Below are positions 41,501 to 47,646 of a DNA stretch of 64,000 bases, in pieces. The position numbers were made by a program, and so were the translations under genes. The notes under the pieces are model-generated. The model ran no database searches and was not told the origin of the DNA. It saw only the letters and a list, made by a program, of their open reading frames with translations. Each line of letters opens with the position of its first letter. Positions within the stretch are counted from its first letter, which is position 1. This DNA is from Apostichopus japonicus (Eukaryota > Echinodermata > Holothuroidea > Aspidochirotida > Stichopodidae): positions 5,643,501-5,707,500 of the forward strand of contig NC_092573.1 in the NCBI RefSeq assembly GCF_037975245.1, in the 5' to 3' direction.

Positions 41501-44500
41501 CAGACATTTTGGGTGGTAGAATGAGGATGGTACCATACTGTAGAATGTACAGAATGGGCCAGTCACCAGTAGAGTACATGTAGACACAGTACAGCAAGAG
41601 TACAGTTGTTGTGAGGATAAAGGTAAGTGAGGCAACCTATGACGTGTATACTACATATAATGAATAATTTATGTGCATGTCTATTCCTCAAAATGTCATC
41701 CAGTATTGTCCCAAAATATTACTTACGCTAAACATTACTATTACGCATTATCATGGATCGAAACATCAGGCCCATTTACTTTTACACTTATGCTAAACAT
41801 GACAGAAGTTTCCACCTGAAGGGGTGCTTGGCGATGTCATTTTAGCAGACTCCAGTGTTATGGGGTCATCCCAAGAAAAAATCACCATCATTCTTGTTGA
41901 ACCAATGATAAGGTGAATAGCTCCCACCAAAACAAATATTTGTGAAATTTGAGAAGATAGATACTGTAAATAATCATATTAATGTTACCAATTTATAAAA
42001 TTTAACAGACTCAGAGGAATGTCACAACTACTCACCAGTTTGCCCTGGTTTGTAAATTGGCTTGTCTGTTTCCACAAAGGTCATCCGTTTTGATTTCTCA
42101 ATTGTGAGATTCTTTGAATCCTCAATGACTGGAGGAGCCATTTCATCAAGATATGCATTTCTTCCAGAAATACTTAGGACAACAGTTGCAGTGGAAGTGG
42201 CAATATTTGGTACCTGCATGCATCAAGAAGATAAAACCATGCATTATACATGGTAGCTGGCTGTATAGAGCTATATAGGCCTGTCTGTACTGTATAAATC
42301 CAGAGAAGAAATTTATCCCAGCCCGTATTGCCTCCTGGGGTTTAGGCAACCAGCCGTCCAGCCGTCTTTTACAAAGCCGGTTTCGGCCAGTGCAAGGCTT
42401 GCAAAATATATGAAGCCGCGCAGTTTTCAGTACAGAGTATGCAAATATACAGAGAACTTATGGAAATGAGACAACGATGTCAATATATTGTTTGGGTTTT
42501 CTTTTTGGTTCTGACATTCCCTAATTTTACCAATCAAATCTCATATTGTCTAACTAAACAGCTTGCAGTTTACCCTCCCATACCTCAAAAATGCAAAGAT
42601 TCTAATGGGGTATTGCCCCCTTAACCCCCCTAACAAGGGCCCCTAAGGGGAGCCCCTCGACCCCGTCGTGAGGGTCAAACGCTTTGCGATCGCAATGATC
42701 GCAATAATGCGAATTGGTCAAGTTGCATACAAGTGTAACTTAAGGTATACGCATGTAGTTTTCTATACAGCAACTACCTACATAGTATTCTATAAATTTA
42801 TTTCACAAAATTTGAACACTAAAATTATTCCCCAGAATGACTGATTTATTTTGGCATTCCAGAATTTACAGATGCAGTGGTGCATGCTGGGTTACAATTT
42901 ACTTTAGTCTGTATTATATATGGTCTTGTTATAGCTTGACGTCCGTTGTGTTACTCAAATAAGAGTGCAAACTTTCTGAACAAGTATGTAAGACACATTC
43001 CTAGAAATTTTTAAAAAGCAAACTGGAAAATTAAAAAAAAAGTATTCTGCATGTTCAATATTTCTTAATTATTTCTGTACTATACAGTAGCCATACTGAA
43101 AACGTTTTCATTATAACTGAAAGATCATGCTGTATTCTTTAATTATATATGATTGTCTAAGCATAACTGTGGAAAAACACAGAATATTCAAGAAAATTCC
43201 TTCCAGCAATCTTTAACAGCTTCATAAAATACTGCCTTCTTATTGGGGAGAATGTTCTATACATGGTCAACAGCTTATAGTGACCACAACACAATTTACA
43301 GCTCGGCGGAAAAAAATGCAAAACCATGAAAAGCAAATTTCTTACCAGGAGATCTAAACAAGCATACGGGAACTCCATAAAATATTCCATCTCGAATACT
43401 ACCACATCTTCCAAGGTCAATTCCAGGAGGAAATTGATAGGTGCAGTCATCTTGGCTAGAGTGATGCAGACCACCTCCGAGGAACCACCAATTAAAACTT
43501 TCGGTAAGACTACCAGGTACTTGTTAGTCAAAGGATCACTGCAATTCAGAAATTTCAGTTTCAGTCATAAAAGGTTATAAGTTTCAAATTGTAAAACTAT
43601 AGTATACATGTAAAATTAATCATCTAGACACTAGGCTCTATGCGGGATAAAAATGGTTACAATTTTTATATTTATGTTAATTCCCACAGAGGATGACCTA
43701 TAGTCTATATATGGACAGATTTTAATGTCAATTAATATTACATCATAATAAGTCATCAAGTTGGCAAACAAAATAATTTAAAAAAAGGCCAGTTAAAACA
43801 AGAAAAATGTACTTAAGTATAAAAAATTGTGCATACTAAAGTATATGTGTGCTAGTGGTCGACCAAAATAGACCTGTGTGTTTAGGTTAAAGTCAAGAAC
43901 CTAAACTATTGGCAATTGCAGTGATTTATCACAGTTATGCTGATGTTATGAAAGCATTTAAAGCAAATACAGTAGGCCAGTACTATGGTATAGGCTGTAC
44001 AGGTCTGTTAGATTTGCATTCAAACATTCAAAGTTGGGTAATTTTCTAGCTCTCTACTAGCAGTAAACAATTGCATTCAGCTCTAACCAGTATGGCACAT
44101 TATAAATTTATACTGTGGAGAAAGGGGGACACATACTGTACACCAAATCAGTGATCCCCAACACAGGTTTGAGATTGTACGTGGGAGAGTGGCAATCTTG
44201 ACAGTACCAGGGGTTACATCAAACTGTTTTTAACAGTTCAAAACAATACATAATACACATAGATAATCAACAACCATGTTCAATAATTTAAAAAAAGTAT
44301 GGTTGTATACATACAGTACAAAGCTCAAACCTTAACCGATAACACCTATTAAACCAATAAACCACCAAACTATACCCAGGTTCAATCAGTTTTATTGCCT
44401 AGGCCTACAGTATCGCGGTACTTTACAGAGTATGGACCGCCTTTATCAAAAATTATCTATTTTTGTTATTCCAAGTAAATTGGAATATGACTGATTTTAT

Positions 44501-45446
44501 TAAAAATGAAATACAAATGTAGGGAAAAGAGATGGAAAAGATTGCATCATTTGGCATCTAAGCCCTGAAAAAAGCACTTATTTCTGAAATGTAGACACCC
44601 CTCCCTTACAAGCCTCCCCCACATAGGCGTAGGAGCCCAATTTGATTTGGGGGGGCTGTAACGACTGGCCCGAAAAATATAACCAAAATATTTCGCGCGC
44701 ATTCAACATGTTAATGTGCATATCATATAGGCATGCATCGATTATTGCATCGCATGCCAATAACATACAATCATTTTCCCTGTAATTACCCTTCCATAAT
44801 AATTATTGGGGAAGTCGTTACAATAATAATGATCATAATAATATCAGTTTAACCATTGAAAACACATTGCAAATTATTTTTCTTTCAGTAGGTGCCATAA
44901 AAATTCTCAGCATATTTCCCGAATTTTCACAAAAATTTGGGGTTGGGGGCTGCAGCCCCCAGCCCCCCCCCCGCCTCCTACGCCTATGCTCCCCTAGGAT
45001 GATATACTGATGGGCCCCTTCCCCTCCCCGCACCCAAATAGGCTACTCGGGTTATGCACCTGGTCCTGTAGTCCTAACACAAATACTCTCCACCTCCATG
45101 CAGGCAGTCAAAATGGAGTCATTCTGACCACCTTACAGAATTAGGCTACGGCACAGTTACAAACGTCTGTGGAAGGTAAATTTAGCTAGGTCACGTTGGC
45201 TACATACAATCTATAGGCCTAAATAGTTACCATAATTGACACATGAGCAAGTAGGTGATAATTATATGCCCATTTGGAAGAAAACGATGTGATGTCGAAC
45301 TGCTTAAGTTAGTAACTGTAATTGGAAAAGCAAAATTTGAGTAATTACTTGTCATGATCTGGTTCCGGTGGTGATCCTTGTGCTTGGGCACAATACAAAC
45401 AGATTGCCAGAGACAGGAGGAAAAATGCCTTTTCCAACACAGCCAT
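6985..45446 (-). CDS. Gene A: complete thioester-containing protein (A2M-like with C-terminal C345C domain), 33 coding exons
   Basis: Secreted thioester protein of the alpha-2-macroglobulin/C3 superfamily; members trap proteases or covalently tag foreign surfaces. I joined 33 exons by GT/AG sites and phase: 45349..45446, 43346..43538, 42036..42213, 39536..39588, 37391..37577, 35755..35839, 35058..35160, 34110..34236, 32528..32637, 31840..31998, 30639..30854, 28392..28455, 27541..27686, 27172..27324, 25844..25990, 24009..24183 (or ..24176), 23359..23584, 22381..22525, 20159..20262, 19705..19756, 19068..19148, 17633..18048, 17202..17276, 16443..16605, 15587..15792, 14251..14481, 12818..12939, 11784..11946, 11051..11153, 10366..10494, 9676..9741, 8805..8933, 6985..7127. 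All junctions keep frame except 15/16. The product is about 1,580 residues (from memory, human A2M about 1,470 and C3 about 1,660). GCGEQ falls near residue 950. The signal peptide and the Kozak-like context AAAAGATGG fix the start. No anaphylatoxin domain or RRRR-type cleavage site was seen. Confidence 0.93.
7726..8120. mobile_element. Short inverted-repeat (MITE/foldback-like) element in the last intron of gene A
   Basis: Arms 7726..7765 and 8081..8120 are reverse complements at about 37 of 40 positions, core 'ATATGACTCATAATTGACAA'. The 315 bases between include a G11 run. No coding capacity; family unknown. Confidence 0.65.
8145..8525. mobile_element. SINE-like segment with direct-repeat ends
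   Basis: Contains GGTTCGAAACC (8270..8280), an exact match to the tRNA B-box consensus. On the opposite strand 'TAGCCTAGTGGTCAGGG' resembles an A box. The outer parts 8145..8203 and 8458..8525 are direct repeats ('TAATGAGTTGGAAAATCCAG'). Probably a composite of tRNA-derived SINE pieces; it is not an intact tRNA gene. Confidence 0.4.
8529..8598. repeat. (AT)n microsatellite
   Basis: About 34 uninterrupted TA/AT dinucleotides in the last intron of gene A. Confidence 0.97.
8805..8933 (-). CDS. Gene A exon 32: C345C/NTR domain core
   Basis: Encodes VFTFRARQRHRCKLLTDYAS, 'LNTYVSYNLAEQCDCELLE'. 'VFTFRAR' aligns with the C3 'VDYVYKTRL' strand, and 'CDCELLESGKYIL' (into the next exon) with 'KC.EAL.L.....YL'. 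Acceptor ATATCAG, donor GTGAGT; phase 1 in, 1 out. The intron 7128..8804 contains a 395-base inverted-repeat element, a SINE-like segment and a long (AT)n tract. Confidence 0.88.
9676..9741 (-). CDS. Gene A exon 31: C345C/NTR domain start
   Basis: Encodes CPVCEESLPSDFLNKLCDSD and H. Three Cys residues; the third leads into an extended strand, as in the C3 C345C domain ('ACEPGVDYVYKTRL'). Acceptor TTGCAG, donor GTAAGT; phase 1 in, 1 out. Nothing is noted in the intron 8934..9675. Confidence 0.85.
10366..10494 (-). CDS. Gene A exon 30: linker to the C345C domain
   Basis: Encodes DVKKTVTYSLDCSSETELPL and ends 'MERLPGPIL'. Vertebrate A2M ends about here; this gene continues. One Cys is present. 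The donor GTAAATTGG is needed, because reading on gives a stop 13 bases beyond it. Phase 1 in, 1 out. The intron 9742..10365 holds nothing recognised. Confidence 0.85.
11051..11153 (-). CDS. Gene A exon 29: receptor-binding domain end
   Basis: Encodes IQLQPTCITFTMKRDILVKD and ends 'KPSFVTVYDYYKT', the conserved final strand ('..PA.V.VYDYYE...'). Acceptor CTACAG, donor GTGAGA; phase 0 in, 1 out. Nothing is noted in the intron 10495..11050. Confidence 0.94.
11784..11946 (-). CDS. Gene A exon 28: receptor-binding (A2M_recep) domain
   Basis: Encodes SYTSEDGASNMAVIDFRLQS, then 'GYVASKDSLDTLKK', 'YELDGKSVLFYFDE'. Matches 'SNMAI.D....SGF.........L' and 'V..Y......V..Y.D.' of the A2M receptor-binding domain. 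Phase 2 in, 0 out; donor GTAAGT. Nothing is noted in the intron 11154..11783. Confidence 0.95.
12010..12347. repeat. Two-copy 169-base tandem repeat in intron 27 of gene A
   Basis: 'CAAGCCTCTGGTGTAACTCA' occurs at 12051 and 12220. The shared block continues through 'CCATCACGAGATAAAGACAA' and 'GATACATAAAGCGCAAGAA'. Differences are few. Confidence 0.9.
12818..12939 (-). CDS. Gene A exon 27: CUB to receptor-binding domain
   Basis: Encodes VSTFYNTYPEEAELPEFELS, then 'VRCSEFFVNVCA'. This fits 'Y.......F.L.V.......C......I.VC..Y'. Acceptor ACAAAG, donor GTAAGA; phase 0 in, 2 out. The intron 11947..12817 carries a two-copy 169-base direct repeat (12010..12347) and a poly-G run. Confidence 0.9.
14009..14074. 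repeat. 13-base tandem repeat
   Basis: Five copies of (T)(G/A)AGACATGATAC next to exon 26 of gene A. Confidence 0.9.
14251..14481 (-). CDS. Gene A exon 26: end of thioester domain and second CUB part
   Basis: 77 codons. Begins DTVVGLTALARFAEHTVDGD ('DTVV.L.AL..YA') and ends 'GTGAGCALLQ' (family 'G.GC..LQ'). Acceptor TCACAG, donor GTATAC; phase 0 at both ends. The intron 12940..14250 has a 13-base tandem repeat at 14009..14074. Confidence 0.94.
14996..15395. repeat. 23-base minisatellite in intron 25 of gene A
   Basis: About 17 copies of a unit like ATCAATGCCTAGTTAATCAA plus ATC. Outer copies are near identical and inner copies diverged. Confidence 0.93.
15587..15792 (-). CDS. Gene A exon 25: thioester domain end, 'ADVEMTSYVL'
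   Basis: Contains SSADVEMTSYVLMTYMVLYS, then 'PVSRWLVQRRNSRGGFGSTQ'. 'VEMTSYVLL.Y' and 'W...QRN..GGF.STQ' are signature thioester-domain motifs. Acceptor TTAACAG, donor GTACTT; phase 1 in, 0 out. The next intron holds a 23-base minisatellite. Confidence 0.95.
16240..16322. repeat. 21-base tandem repeat, four copies
   Basis: Unit TGAATCTAGTTCTAGCTGGT plus T, in intron 24 of gene A. Confidence 0.9.
16443..16605 (-). CDS. Gene A exon 24: thioester domain helices
   Basis: Encodes GDAITAGLECLEDQVDSIQD, 'TYALSQIAYALALGKSDK' and 'LEEMAIYEDG'. This is the alpha/alpha toroid segment ('YALA...YALALAG....'). Acceptor CTTCAG, donor GTATGT; phase 0 in, 1 out. The intron 15793..16442 includes a 21-base unit in four copies (16240..16322). 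Confidence 0.92.
17202..17276 (-). CDS. Gene A exon 23: thioester domain continued
   Basis: 25 codons: GGINNDLTLSAYVLISLLEA then GEDPS. Matches 'GG....D..LSAYV.I.LLE' of A2M and C3. Acceptor ATCAAG, donor GTAAGT; phase 0 at both ends. Nothing is noted in the intron 16606..17201. Confidence 0.92.
17334..17460. repeat. Two-copy repeat of about 65 bases in intron 22 of gene A
   Basis: 'GAAAATATTTCTCA' and 'TGTGATTCTTC' blocks occur twice with identical spacing. Confidence 0.75.
17633..18048 (-). CDS. Gene A exon 22: thioester domain with GCGEQ
   Basis: The largest exon, 416 bases. Contains LLQVPYGCGEQNMLTFVPNV, 'QLTPEIEKEAIDNMKLGYQR', 'YRHDDGSFSAFG', 'SSWLTAYVIRSFYQA' and, at the end, 'CHKDML'. 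GCGEQ (17978..17992) forms the intrachain Cys-Gln thioester. The His of 'CHKDMLGG' (17645..17647) falls five residues before the conserved GG across the exon junction, the same spacing as the catalytic His of C3 ('HQEMIGG'); A2M has Asn there. Phase 1 in, 0 out. The intron 17277..17632 has a two-copy repeat of about 65 bases. Confidence 0.97.
19068..19148 (-). CDS. Gene A exon 21: entry to the thioester domain
   Basis: Encodes GFTWTLDLQPPTDVVPDTAW and 'AKVSLSG'. It corresponds to the family segment 'L.LP.....S.RA..SV.G' just before the thioester domain. Phase 1 in, 1 out. Nothing is recognised in the 1-kb intron 18049..19067. Confidence 0.88.
19240..19382. repeat. 19-base pyrimidine-rich minisatellite in intron 20 of gene A
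   Basis: About seven copies of CATCTTACCCCTCTCCTTT. It is pure purine/pyrimidine-biased DNA, so triplex or H-DNA formation is possible. Open on the plus strand only by chance. Confidence 0.95.
19705..19756 (-). CDS. Gene A exon 20: short CUB exon
   Basis: Encodes AEGIEQEVTKSDMFCPS. It continues the '(V)EAEG.E.E.T....CPSG' pattern of A2M across the intron. 52 bases, phase 0 in, 1 out. The intron 19149..19704 includes a 19-base pyrimidine-rich tandem repeat (19240..19382). Confidence 0.88.
20159..20262 (-). CDS. Gene A exon 19: CUB domain, first part
   Basis: Encodes VTAMSVSDDLATCGNSLVMT and ends 'DDAIRREILVE'. 'D.I.R...VE.EG' is the conserved CUB strand in A2M and C3. Acceptor TTTCAG, donor GTAAAC; phase 1 in, 0 out. 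Nothing is seen in the intron 19757..20158. Confidence 0.9.
22381..22525 (-). CDS. Gene A exon 18: MG7/CUB junction
   Basis: Encodes IELVLSESENFTLAENEERT, 'KQLCVCGSQSASVEF' and 'IPAVIGSMPIE'. The 'C.C......V.F...P...G..P..V' pattern is A2M-like. Phase 0 in, 1 out. The 2.1-kb intron 20263..22380 holds no feature I can name. Confidence 0.9.
23359..23584 (-). CDS. Gene A exon 17: MG7 domain
   Basis: Contains VDLTVPDTVTEWIGNGFCIS, 'GIGISSTSSLQAFQPFF' and 'LPYSVIRGETFPVKVIVFNY'. These are near-textbook A2M MG7 motifs ('TVPDTITEW', 'F.PFF......PYS..RGE.F....V.NY'). Phase 2 in, 0 out; donor GTAAGT. Nothing is noted in the intron 22526..23358. Confidence 0.95.
24009..24183 (-). CDS. Gene A exon 16: bait-like region to 'YFPETW'
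   Basis: Encodes RTHFDEQLMPMFMEMDRMGP, a Pro/Asn/Ser-rich loop, 'KEAPRLRSYFPETWLWDLVL' and IQ. 'YFPETW.W' is the invariant strand after the bait region of A2M (after the anaphylatoxin domain in C3). The variable loop before it occupies the bait position. Start is either 24183 or 24176 (two possible AG sites); neither joins exon 15 in phase. Ends in phase 2. Nothing is noted in the intron 23585..24008. Confidence 0.87.
25417..25453 (-). CDS. Gene A candidate small exon 15b (37 bases)
   Basis: Proposed to fix the 15/16 phase gap. The segment is open in phase 0, reads NNESHFTVDKIV plus one base, has a weak acceptor (TTAAAG) and a good donor (GTAAATG), and joins in frame to exon 16 if that starts at 24183. 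It contains an N-E-S sequon. Against it: the peptide does not resemble the usual 'GL....T' strand expected here, and it abuts a retrotransposon fragment. Confidence 0.3.
25470..25773 (+). mobile_element. 3' end of a CR1/L2-like non-LTR retrotransposon
   Basis: The plus-strand frame contains DLWNKLPLNIKNVMSVEMFK and TVLKTHLF, the usual C-terminus of the reverse transcriptase ORF of CR1/L2-type LINEs ('LWN.LP..I......F...LK..LF'). A short 3' UTR follows, with 'GCGCTATATAAGAACTG' and a (TTA)n tail, the typical ending. It is a 5'-truncated insertion in intron 15 of gene A, antisense to the gene. Confidence 0.75.
25844..25990 (-). CDS. Gene A exon 15: MG6, upstream of the bait region
   Basis: 49 codons; encodes VSQFLKEFELDGDSGINSDR, then 'CNGGRPHPDFQWRMYRPTP'. 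The position matches the A2M segment with a conserved Cys ahead of the bait region. Acceptor CTCAAG, donor GTGAGA; phase 0 in, 0 out. Exon 16 cannot begin in phase 0, so a small exon between them is missing or mis-modelled. Confidence 0.85.
26330..26890. repeat. 78-base minisatellite in intron 14 of gene A
   Basis: 'ATATGCTAGATAGACCAAAT' recurs every 78 bases (26371, 26449, 26527 and on), about seven copies. Degenerate copies extend left to about 26045. Because 78 is divisible by three, a periodic 26-residue open frame appears on the minus strand (26509..26700); it has no homology support. Confidence 0.92.
27172..27324 (-). CDS. Gene A exon 14: MG6 start, 'GVGIVDKSVYLL'
   Basis: 51 codons, phase 0 at both ends. 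Encodes VRISFPSSEEKPGENTQLLV, then 'PNSLCGVGIVDKSVYLL'. The 'S.C....VD.SV.LL' block is the invariant MG6 strand of A2M and C3. The following intron 25991..27171 is largely a 78-base minisatellite. Confidence 0.92.
27541..27686 (-). CDS. Gene A exon 13: MG5 end
   Basis: Encodes LEYKQLVLTFTATKEMSPLT, then 'KIVVYFIQDGEVVADST' and 'FDNQ'. Matches the family pattern 'MSP..R..VYY....GE.VADS......C..N.V'. Acceptor AAAG (non-C before AG but frame-preserving), donor GTACAA; phase 1 in, 0 out. Confidence 0.88.
28392..28455 (-). CDS. Gene A exon 12: MG5, small exon
   Basis: Encodes FISNGNIIRPSNRLDTESLD followed by E. It fits the A2M stretch that reads '..I..GGIV..G'. Acceptor TTGCAG, donor GTAATT; phase 0 in, 1 out. 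The intron 27687..28391 has short 'GCATTTT' repeats at 28290..28355 and a spurious 36-base exon look-alike (see rejected items). Confidence 0.85.
28656..29330. repeat. Tandem repeat of about 139 bases in intron 11 of gene A
   Basis: 'GCTTATCTCAGTGTTACAAG' occurs at 28862, 29001 and 29140 (139 apart) and, with one mismatch, at 29231. Flanking copies are degenerate. Deletion of part of the last unit explains the shorter step. Confidence 0.88.
29713..30262. repeat. Inverted repeat carrying an exon-like segment (intron 11 of gene A)
   Basis: Arms 29713..29836 and 30137..30262 are diverged reverse complements. Each arm contains the same exon-like stretch ending ERGAKVVRRQ followed by GTAAGC (minus strand in the left arm, plus strand in the right). 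The 300-base centre has no recognised content. The source gene is unknown to me. Confidence 0.7.
30639..30854 (-). CDS. Gene A exon 11: MG4/MG5 domains
   Basis: 72 codons, phase 0 at both ends. It contains 'SYFSPSNTFLKI', resembling the A2M/C3 'Y.S.S.SYL.I' strand, and ends 'TTRDFKVL'. Acceptor TCCTAG, donor GTAAGA. The 2.2-kb intron 28456..30638 carries a minisatellite-like array (28656..29330) and an inverted repeat with an exon-like insert (29713..30262). Confidence 0.9.
31840..31998 (-). CDS. Gene A exon 10: MG4 domain
   Basis: Encodes VSLTMPDDSPAEGKEVHIQM and ends 'SIGREAVTLE'. It corresponds to the MG4 strands 'V...D..P..G..V.......' and 'T...G.A.F.L'. Exactly 53 codons, phase 0 at both ends. 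Nothing is recognised in the intron 30855..31839. Confidence 0.88.
32528..32637 (-). CDS. Gene A exon 9: MG3/MG4 junction
   Basis: Encodes VTIDEEDESCKITYNMFQLE, then 'YKEGLPFNGEV'. 'F.....YK.GLPF.G.V' is the classical MG4 entry of A2M and C3. Acceptor TTGCAG, donor GTGAAG; phase 1 in, 0 out. Nothing is seen in the intron 31999..32527. Confidence 0.9.
34110..34236 (-). CDS. Gene A exon 8: MG3 end
   Basis: Encodes STGPDGCAMVVFDISDWDLT and ends 'AASFTERVT'; this matches the 'G.A.....V...F..TG' closing strands of MG3. Phase 0 in, 1 out; donor GTAATT. The intron 32638..34109 holds a (CA)n tract at about 33600..33632 and degenerate AT-rich repeats from about 33130 to 33860. Confidence 0.86.
35058..35160 (-). 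CDS. Gene A exon 7: MG3 domain continued
   Basis: Encodes YTYGQPVPGVVTSILTPVVS and ends 'IESV'. 'Y.YG.PV.G.V' is the standard MG3 core. Acceptor CATCAG, donor GTGAGT; phase 2 in, 0 out. The intron 34237..35057 shows only a G-rich run near 34470. Confidence 0.88.
35755..35839 (-). CDS. Gene A exon 6: MG3 start 'VLPKFEV'
   Basis: Encodes VLPKFEVTFDGPSYVLVNET and ends 'YTVCGR'. VLPKFEV is among the most conserved MG3 motifs of the superfamily. The 85-base length equals gene B exon 6. Phase 1 in, 2 out; donor GTGAGC. NET is an N-glycosylation sequon. I see nothing in the intron 35161..35754. Confidence 0.92.
36449..36735. repeat. 94-base tandem repeat, three copies, intron 5 of gene A
   Basis: 'GATCTGAGTATGGCAGTATA' recurs at a spacing of 94 bases (reference bases 36468, 36562, 36656); the copies are nearly identical. 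Confidence 0.93.
37391..37577 (-). CDS. Gene A exon 5: MG2 domain
   Basis: Encodes VDKIWVETPSGIRIAQW through a 'GTWKIFV' strand to 'FDIDEY'. This is MG2, where family members read 'D..G.R..QW' and 'GTW.I......F.V.EYVLPKFEV'. The 187-base length equals gene B exon 5. Phase 0 in, 1 out. The intron 35840..37390 carries a 94-base repeat in three copies (36449..36735). Confidence 0.92.
38154..39285. mobile_element. hAT-like non-autonomous DNA transposon in intron 4 of gene A
   Basis: Perfect terminal inverted repeats CAGGGTTCG / CGAACCCTG, followed inward on both sides by TTTCTTCC-rich sequence. 'ACGGAGTC' (38143..38150) and 'ACGGAGTG' (39286..39293) look like an 8-base target duplication with a 3-base offset on the left. 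No transposase is seen; both ends have arrays of the decamer TTTCTTCC(A/G)G in both orientations. Confidence 0.65.
39536..39588 (-). CDS. Gene A exon 4: short MG2 exon (53 bases)
   Basis: Encodes VKFRVLTVDADLRPDSSK, the conserved strand after the 'KPGQ' motif (the A2M family has 'VKFR..LD.....P'). Its length is identical to exon 4 of gene B. Acceptor CAACAG, donor GTATTT; phase 1 in, 0 out. The next intron contains a 1.1-kb hAT-like insertion. Confidence 0.88.
42036..42213 (-). CDS. Gene A exon 3: MG1 end, 'TDKPIYKPGQT' motif
   Basis: Ends with FVETDKPIYKPGQTG, the hallmark MG1/MG2 boundary found in A2M, C3 and insect TEPs. Acceptor ATGCAG, donor GTGAGT; phase 0 in, 1 out. The following 2.4-kb intron (39589..42035) has an (ACTTTTTTT)n stretch near 40438..40478 and G runs near 41350, and is otherwise featureless to me. 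Confidence 0.93.
43346..43538 (-). CDS. Gene A exon 2: first macroglobulin (MG1) domain
   Basis: Begins DPLTNKYLVVLPKVLIGGSS, the typical opening strand of MG1 ('YLVVLPKVL..GSSE'). Acceptor TTGCAG, donor GTAAGA; phase 2 in, 0 out. The next intron (42214..43345) holds a GC-rich patch at about 42620..42720 with CCCC/GGGG runs that looks repeat-derived, and nothing else recognised. Confidence 0.9.
44622..44988. mobile_element. MITE with CATAGGCGTAGGAG ends, intron 1 of gene A
   Basis: Perfect 14-base terminal inverted repeats (CATAGGCGTAGGAG and CTCCTACGCCTATG), 367 bases, with G- and C-rich subterminal blocks. No coding capacity. Confidence 0.75.
45349..45446 (-). CDS. Gene A exon 1: start codon and signal peptide
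   Basis: Encodes MAVLEKAFFLLSLAICLYCA followed by QAQGSPPEPDHD: a basic residue, a hydrophobic core and a small-residue cleavage site, i.e. a classical secretion signal. Donor GTAATT; the exon ends in phase 2. The start has A at -3 and G at +4. The following 1.8-kb intron (43539..45348) contains a MITE-like element at 44622..44988 and otherwise nothing I recognise. Confidence 0.9.
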
Positions 45447-45532
45447 CTTTTCTTCTCTGCTTCAACCAGCGTTCAGTCACTTGATGCAAGCCGTATCAAG
45501 AATGTAAAATGCCTCACCAAACTTGCCACACA

Positions 45533-45539
45533 ATAAATA
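45533..45539 (-). promoter_or_regulatory. Weak TATA-like element upstream of gene A
   Basis: TATTTAT on the minus strand, about 90 bases before the ATG, with a CCAAT pentamer about 50 bases further upstream (near 45584). Spacing is plausible but the match is poor, and a 5' non-coding exon further away cannot be excluded. Confidence 0.25.
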
Positions 45540-47646
45540 CTTTAGAACAATGAAAGAAATTCCTGTGTTTGGTTAACAATTGGATGGTTTCTGATGTTGC
45601 ACAGGCAGTGACACGACGATATCTAACAAACTACATGTATTGCCCGACTTCTCCAAGACTGGCAAACCTATTTTGCACCACTGGGTGGTAATGTTTCTGT
45701 AATGCGAAATACTGTAACTTCCTCGAAAGAAACGTGAGGTCCTGTAAACTTCTGAGATTCTACCAAAGTTTTCATAGCTCCCCTGATATGCTTCCCTTGA
45801 TCAGTGACCTCACATCCGTATTGTAATTTCCGGTTTTCTGGGGAAATTTGTTTTTAGACCCTTCGAGCTGCGGATTCTAGGTTCATGACATTTGGTTGAT
45901 GTCTGGAACTCAGAATAGTGTTTACCGTAGAGAATCACGGCAAATAAATGGAAGACGCGCATTTGTATATTATATAGGTAAGTATGCAATAGATTACTGT
46001 AGTTGAGTGTAATCCAGAACCTGAAGCCGCAGAGAGTTAAGACAACAGATCAAACTTCACTCCTATGCAGAATAAGTTTATTTTTTATTTTTATCGCAAT
46101 GGTGCTTGGGTATTTGCTAACATTCAGTGAAAAGATTCCTCTCAAAAAGGAAATGAATACTATATTTAGTCCAAGTAATGTTGTCCTAGTATGCAATCCA
46201 CCATATCCTACCTTTCATCTCTATCATATGCCCATTTTTGAACTTCACACATTCAATATCGCAGCAGCGTTACGCTCCCGGTTATTCCCATGGCTATTCC
46301 TCATTTCTCAGAATTATTCTAAACCAGAAGTAGGAAGTCGGGTACCGGGTATGCCCTACAGTAGTACCGGTTGAAATTACAAGAAAACACCGACCGCTAC
46401 TCAGTGGTAACAAAAGCTTTTTTCTCTCTGTGTTGACATGTATATGCTGTTGCCTGTCAACTAAAGTATGAAAACTGCATTTATTTATTTCAAGATCCTC
46501 TACTTTCATGATATACTTTAATTAATGCATTTCCTCCCAGGTGTCCATCAGGGACGTAAATCATGAGGGACATTTTCTGAAGGTTGAGGGGGAAATATCG
46601 AGCCCCCCCCCCGCCCCCCCCCCCCTCGACATAGGCCTTTGTCTGTAGTGACTGACTCGTGTATGCGCAAGATCAGTCAGGATCATAATGACTCGTGAAG
46701 CTCATAAAATGAGCTCAAAAAAATGTGCTGGGCAACCCCCCCCCCCCCTTCTTCAAAGAACATTTTACAGTCCTATAATTCAAGGTGCGATTTCCCTATA
46801 CTATAGTCTCCCGAAGGAAACCAGCTTCCTATATCCCCTCCTTTCCCCCAACTCGGCATCCGTAGGAAGGACGTGTGTCGAGATCGATGTAGCCTACCAC
46901 CAATCAACTTCCTCTGTATTTCTGTCCAATCCAGTCTACGCCTTTTCAATGCGACTCAATCCGGCTAATCATAATGTGTGAAAAAAAAGAAGAGAGCTTA
47001 CAGTAGATTTCTTTCGATTCTCGTTTAATCGGTTCCTCCATTTTCCGGAATATCGTATTATTCTTTCCTGGTTTTGTTTTCATTCAATCGGAGCTCAGTT
47101 TAATCTCCAAAGGCTATACAAAGTTTATTTCTAGGAACAGCGCCAAACAATATTGTTTGCTTTTATCCTTTTAACAGACCGCTGGCGCTGTTGACAGACA
47201 ACCTTTTTCACAATTGGTGCACCTATTTTTTCCAGCAATCGAAAGCGTCAACCGTTTATACATGACTCATCGATCGTTCATGGTAACTATCCAGAAGTGA
47301 CGAAAAAGTCAGTGCAAAGAGTTACCTGCTTTATACTTCCACAGAGAAGAAGAGAGTGTCATGAGAAAGAAAAGACTAGGTCGCCCTCACTTAACCGAAC
47401 AGCATTACAAACACCTAAATTTATTGGGAATGAGCGCAGTGAGTATAGTTTCTATAGCATGAAGGAGGCTGAAATGGGTGAAGGGGATTACATCAAAATG
47501 ATAAACGAGTCCTCCCTAAAGTGAGGTGGGCGCAAAGGTACTTTTGCGTGACTCTCTGAAACATATTAAACATTAGTAAGATGAAAATAATGTTGTATCA
47601 AAGAAAGAGTTTTGTGCTTTCACGTGATCAAAATATACGGTTCAAG

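Noticed and set aside
46003-46374. 123-residue plus-strand ORF in the intergenic region
   Set aside because: Begins with a non-ATG codon, has no recognisable domain and no good splice or promoter context.
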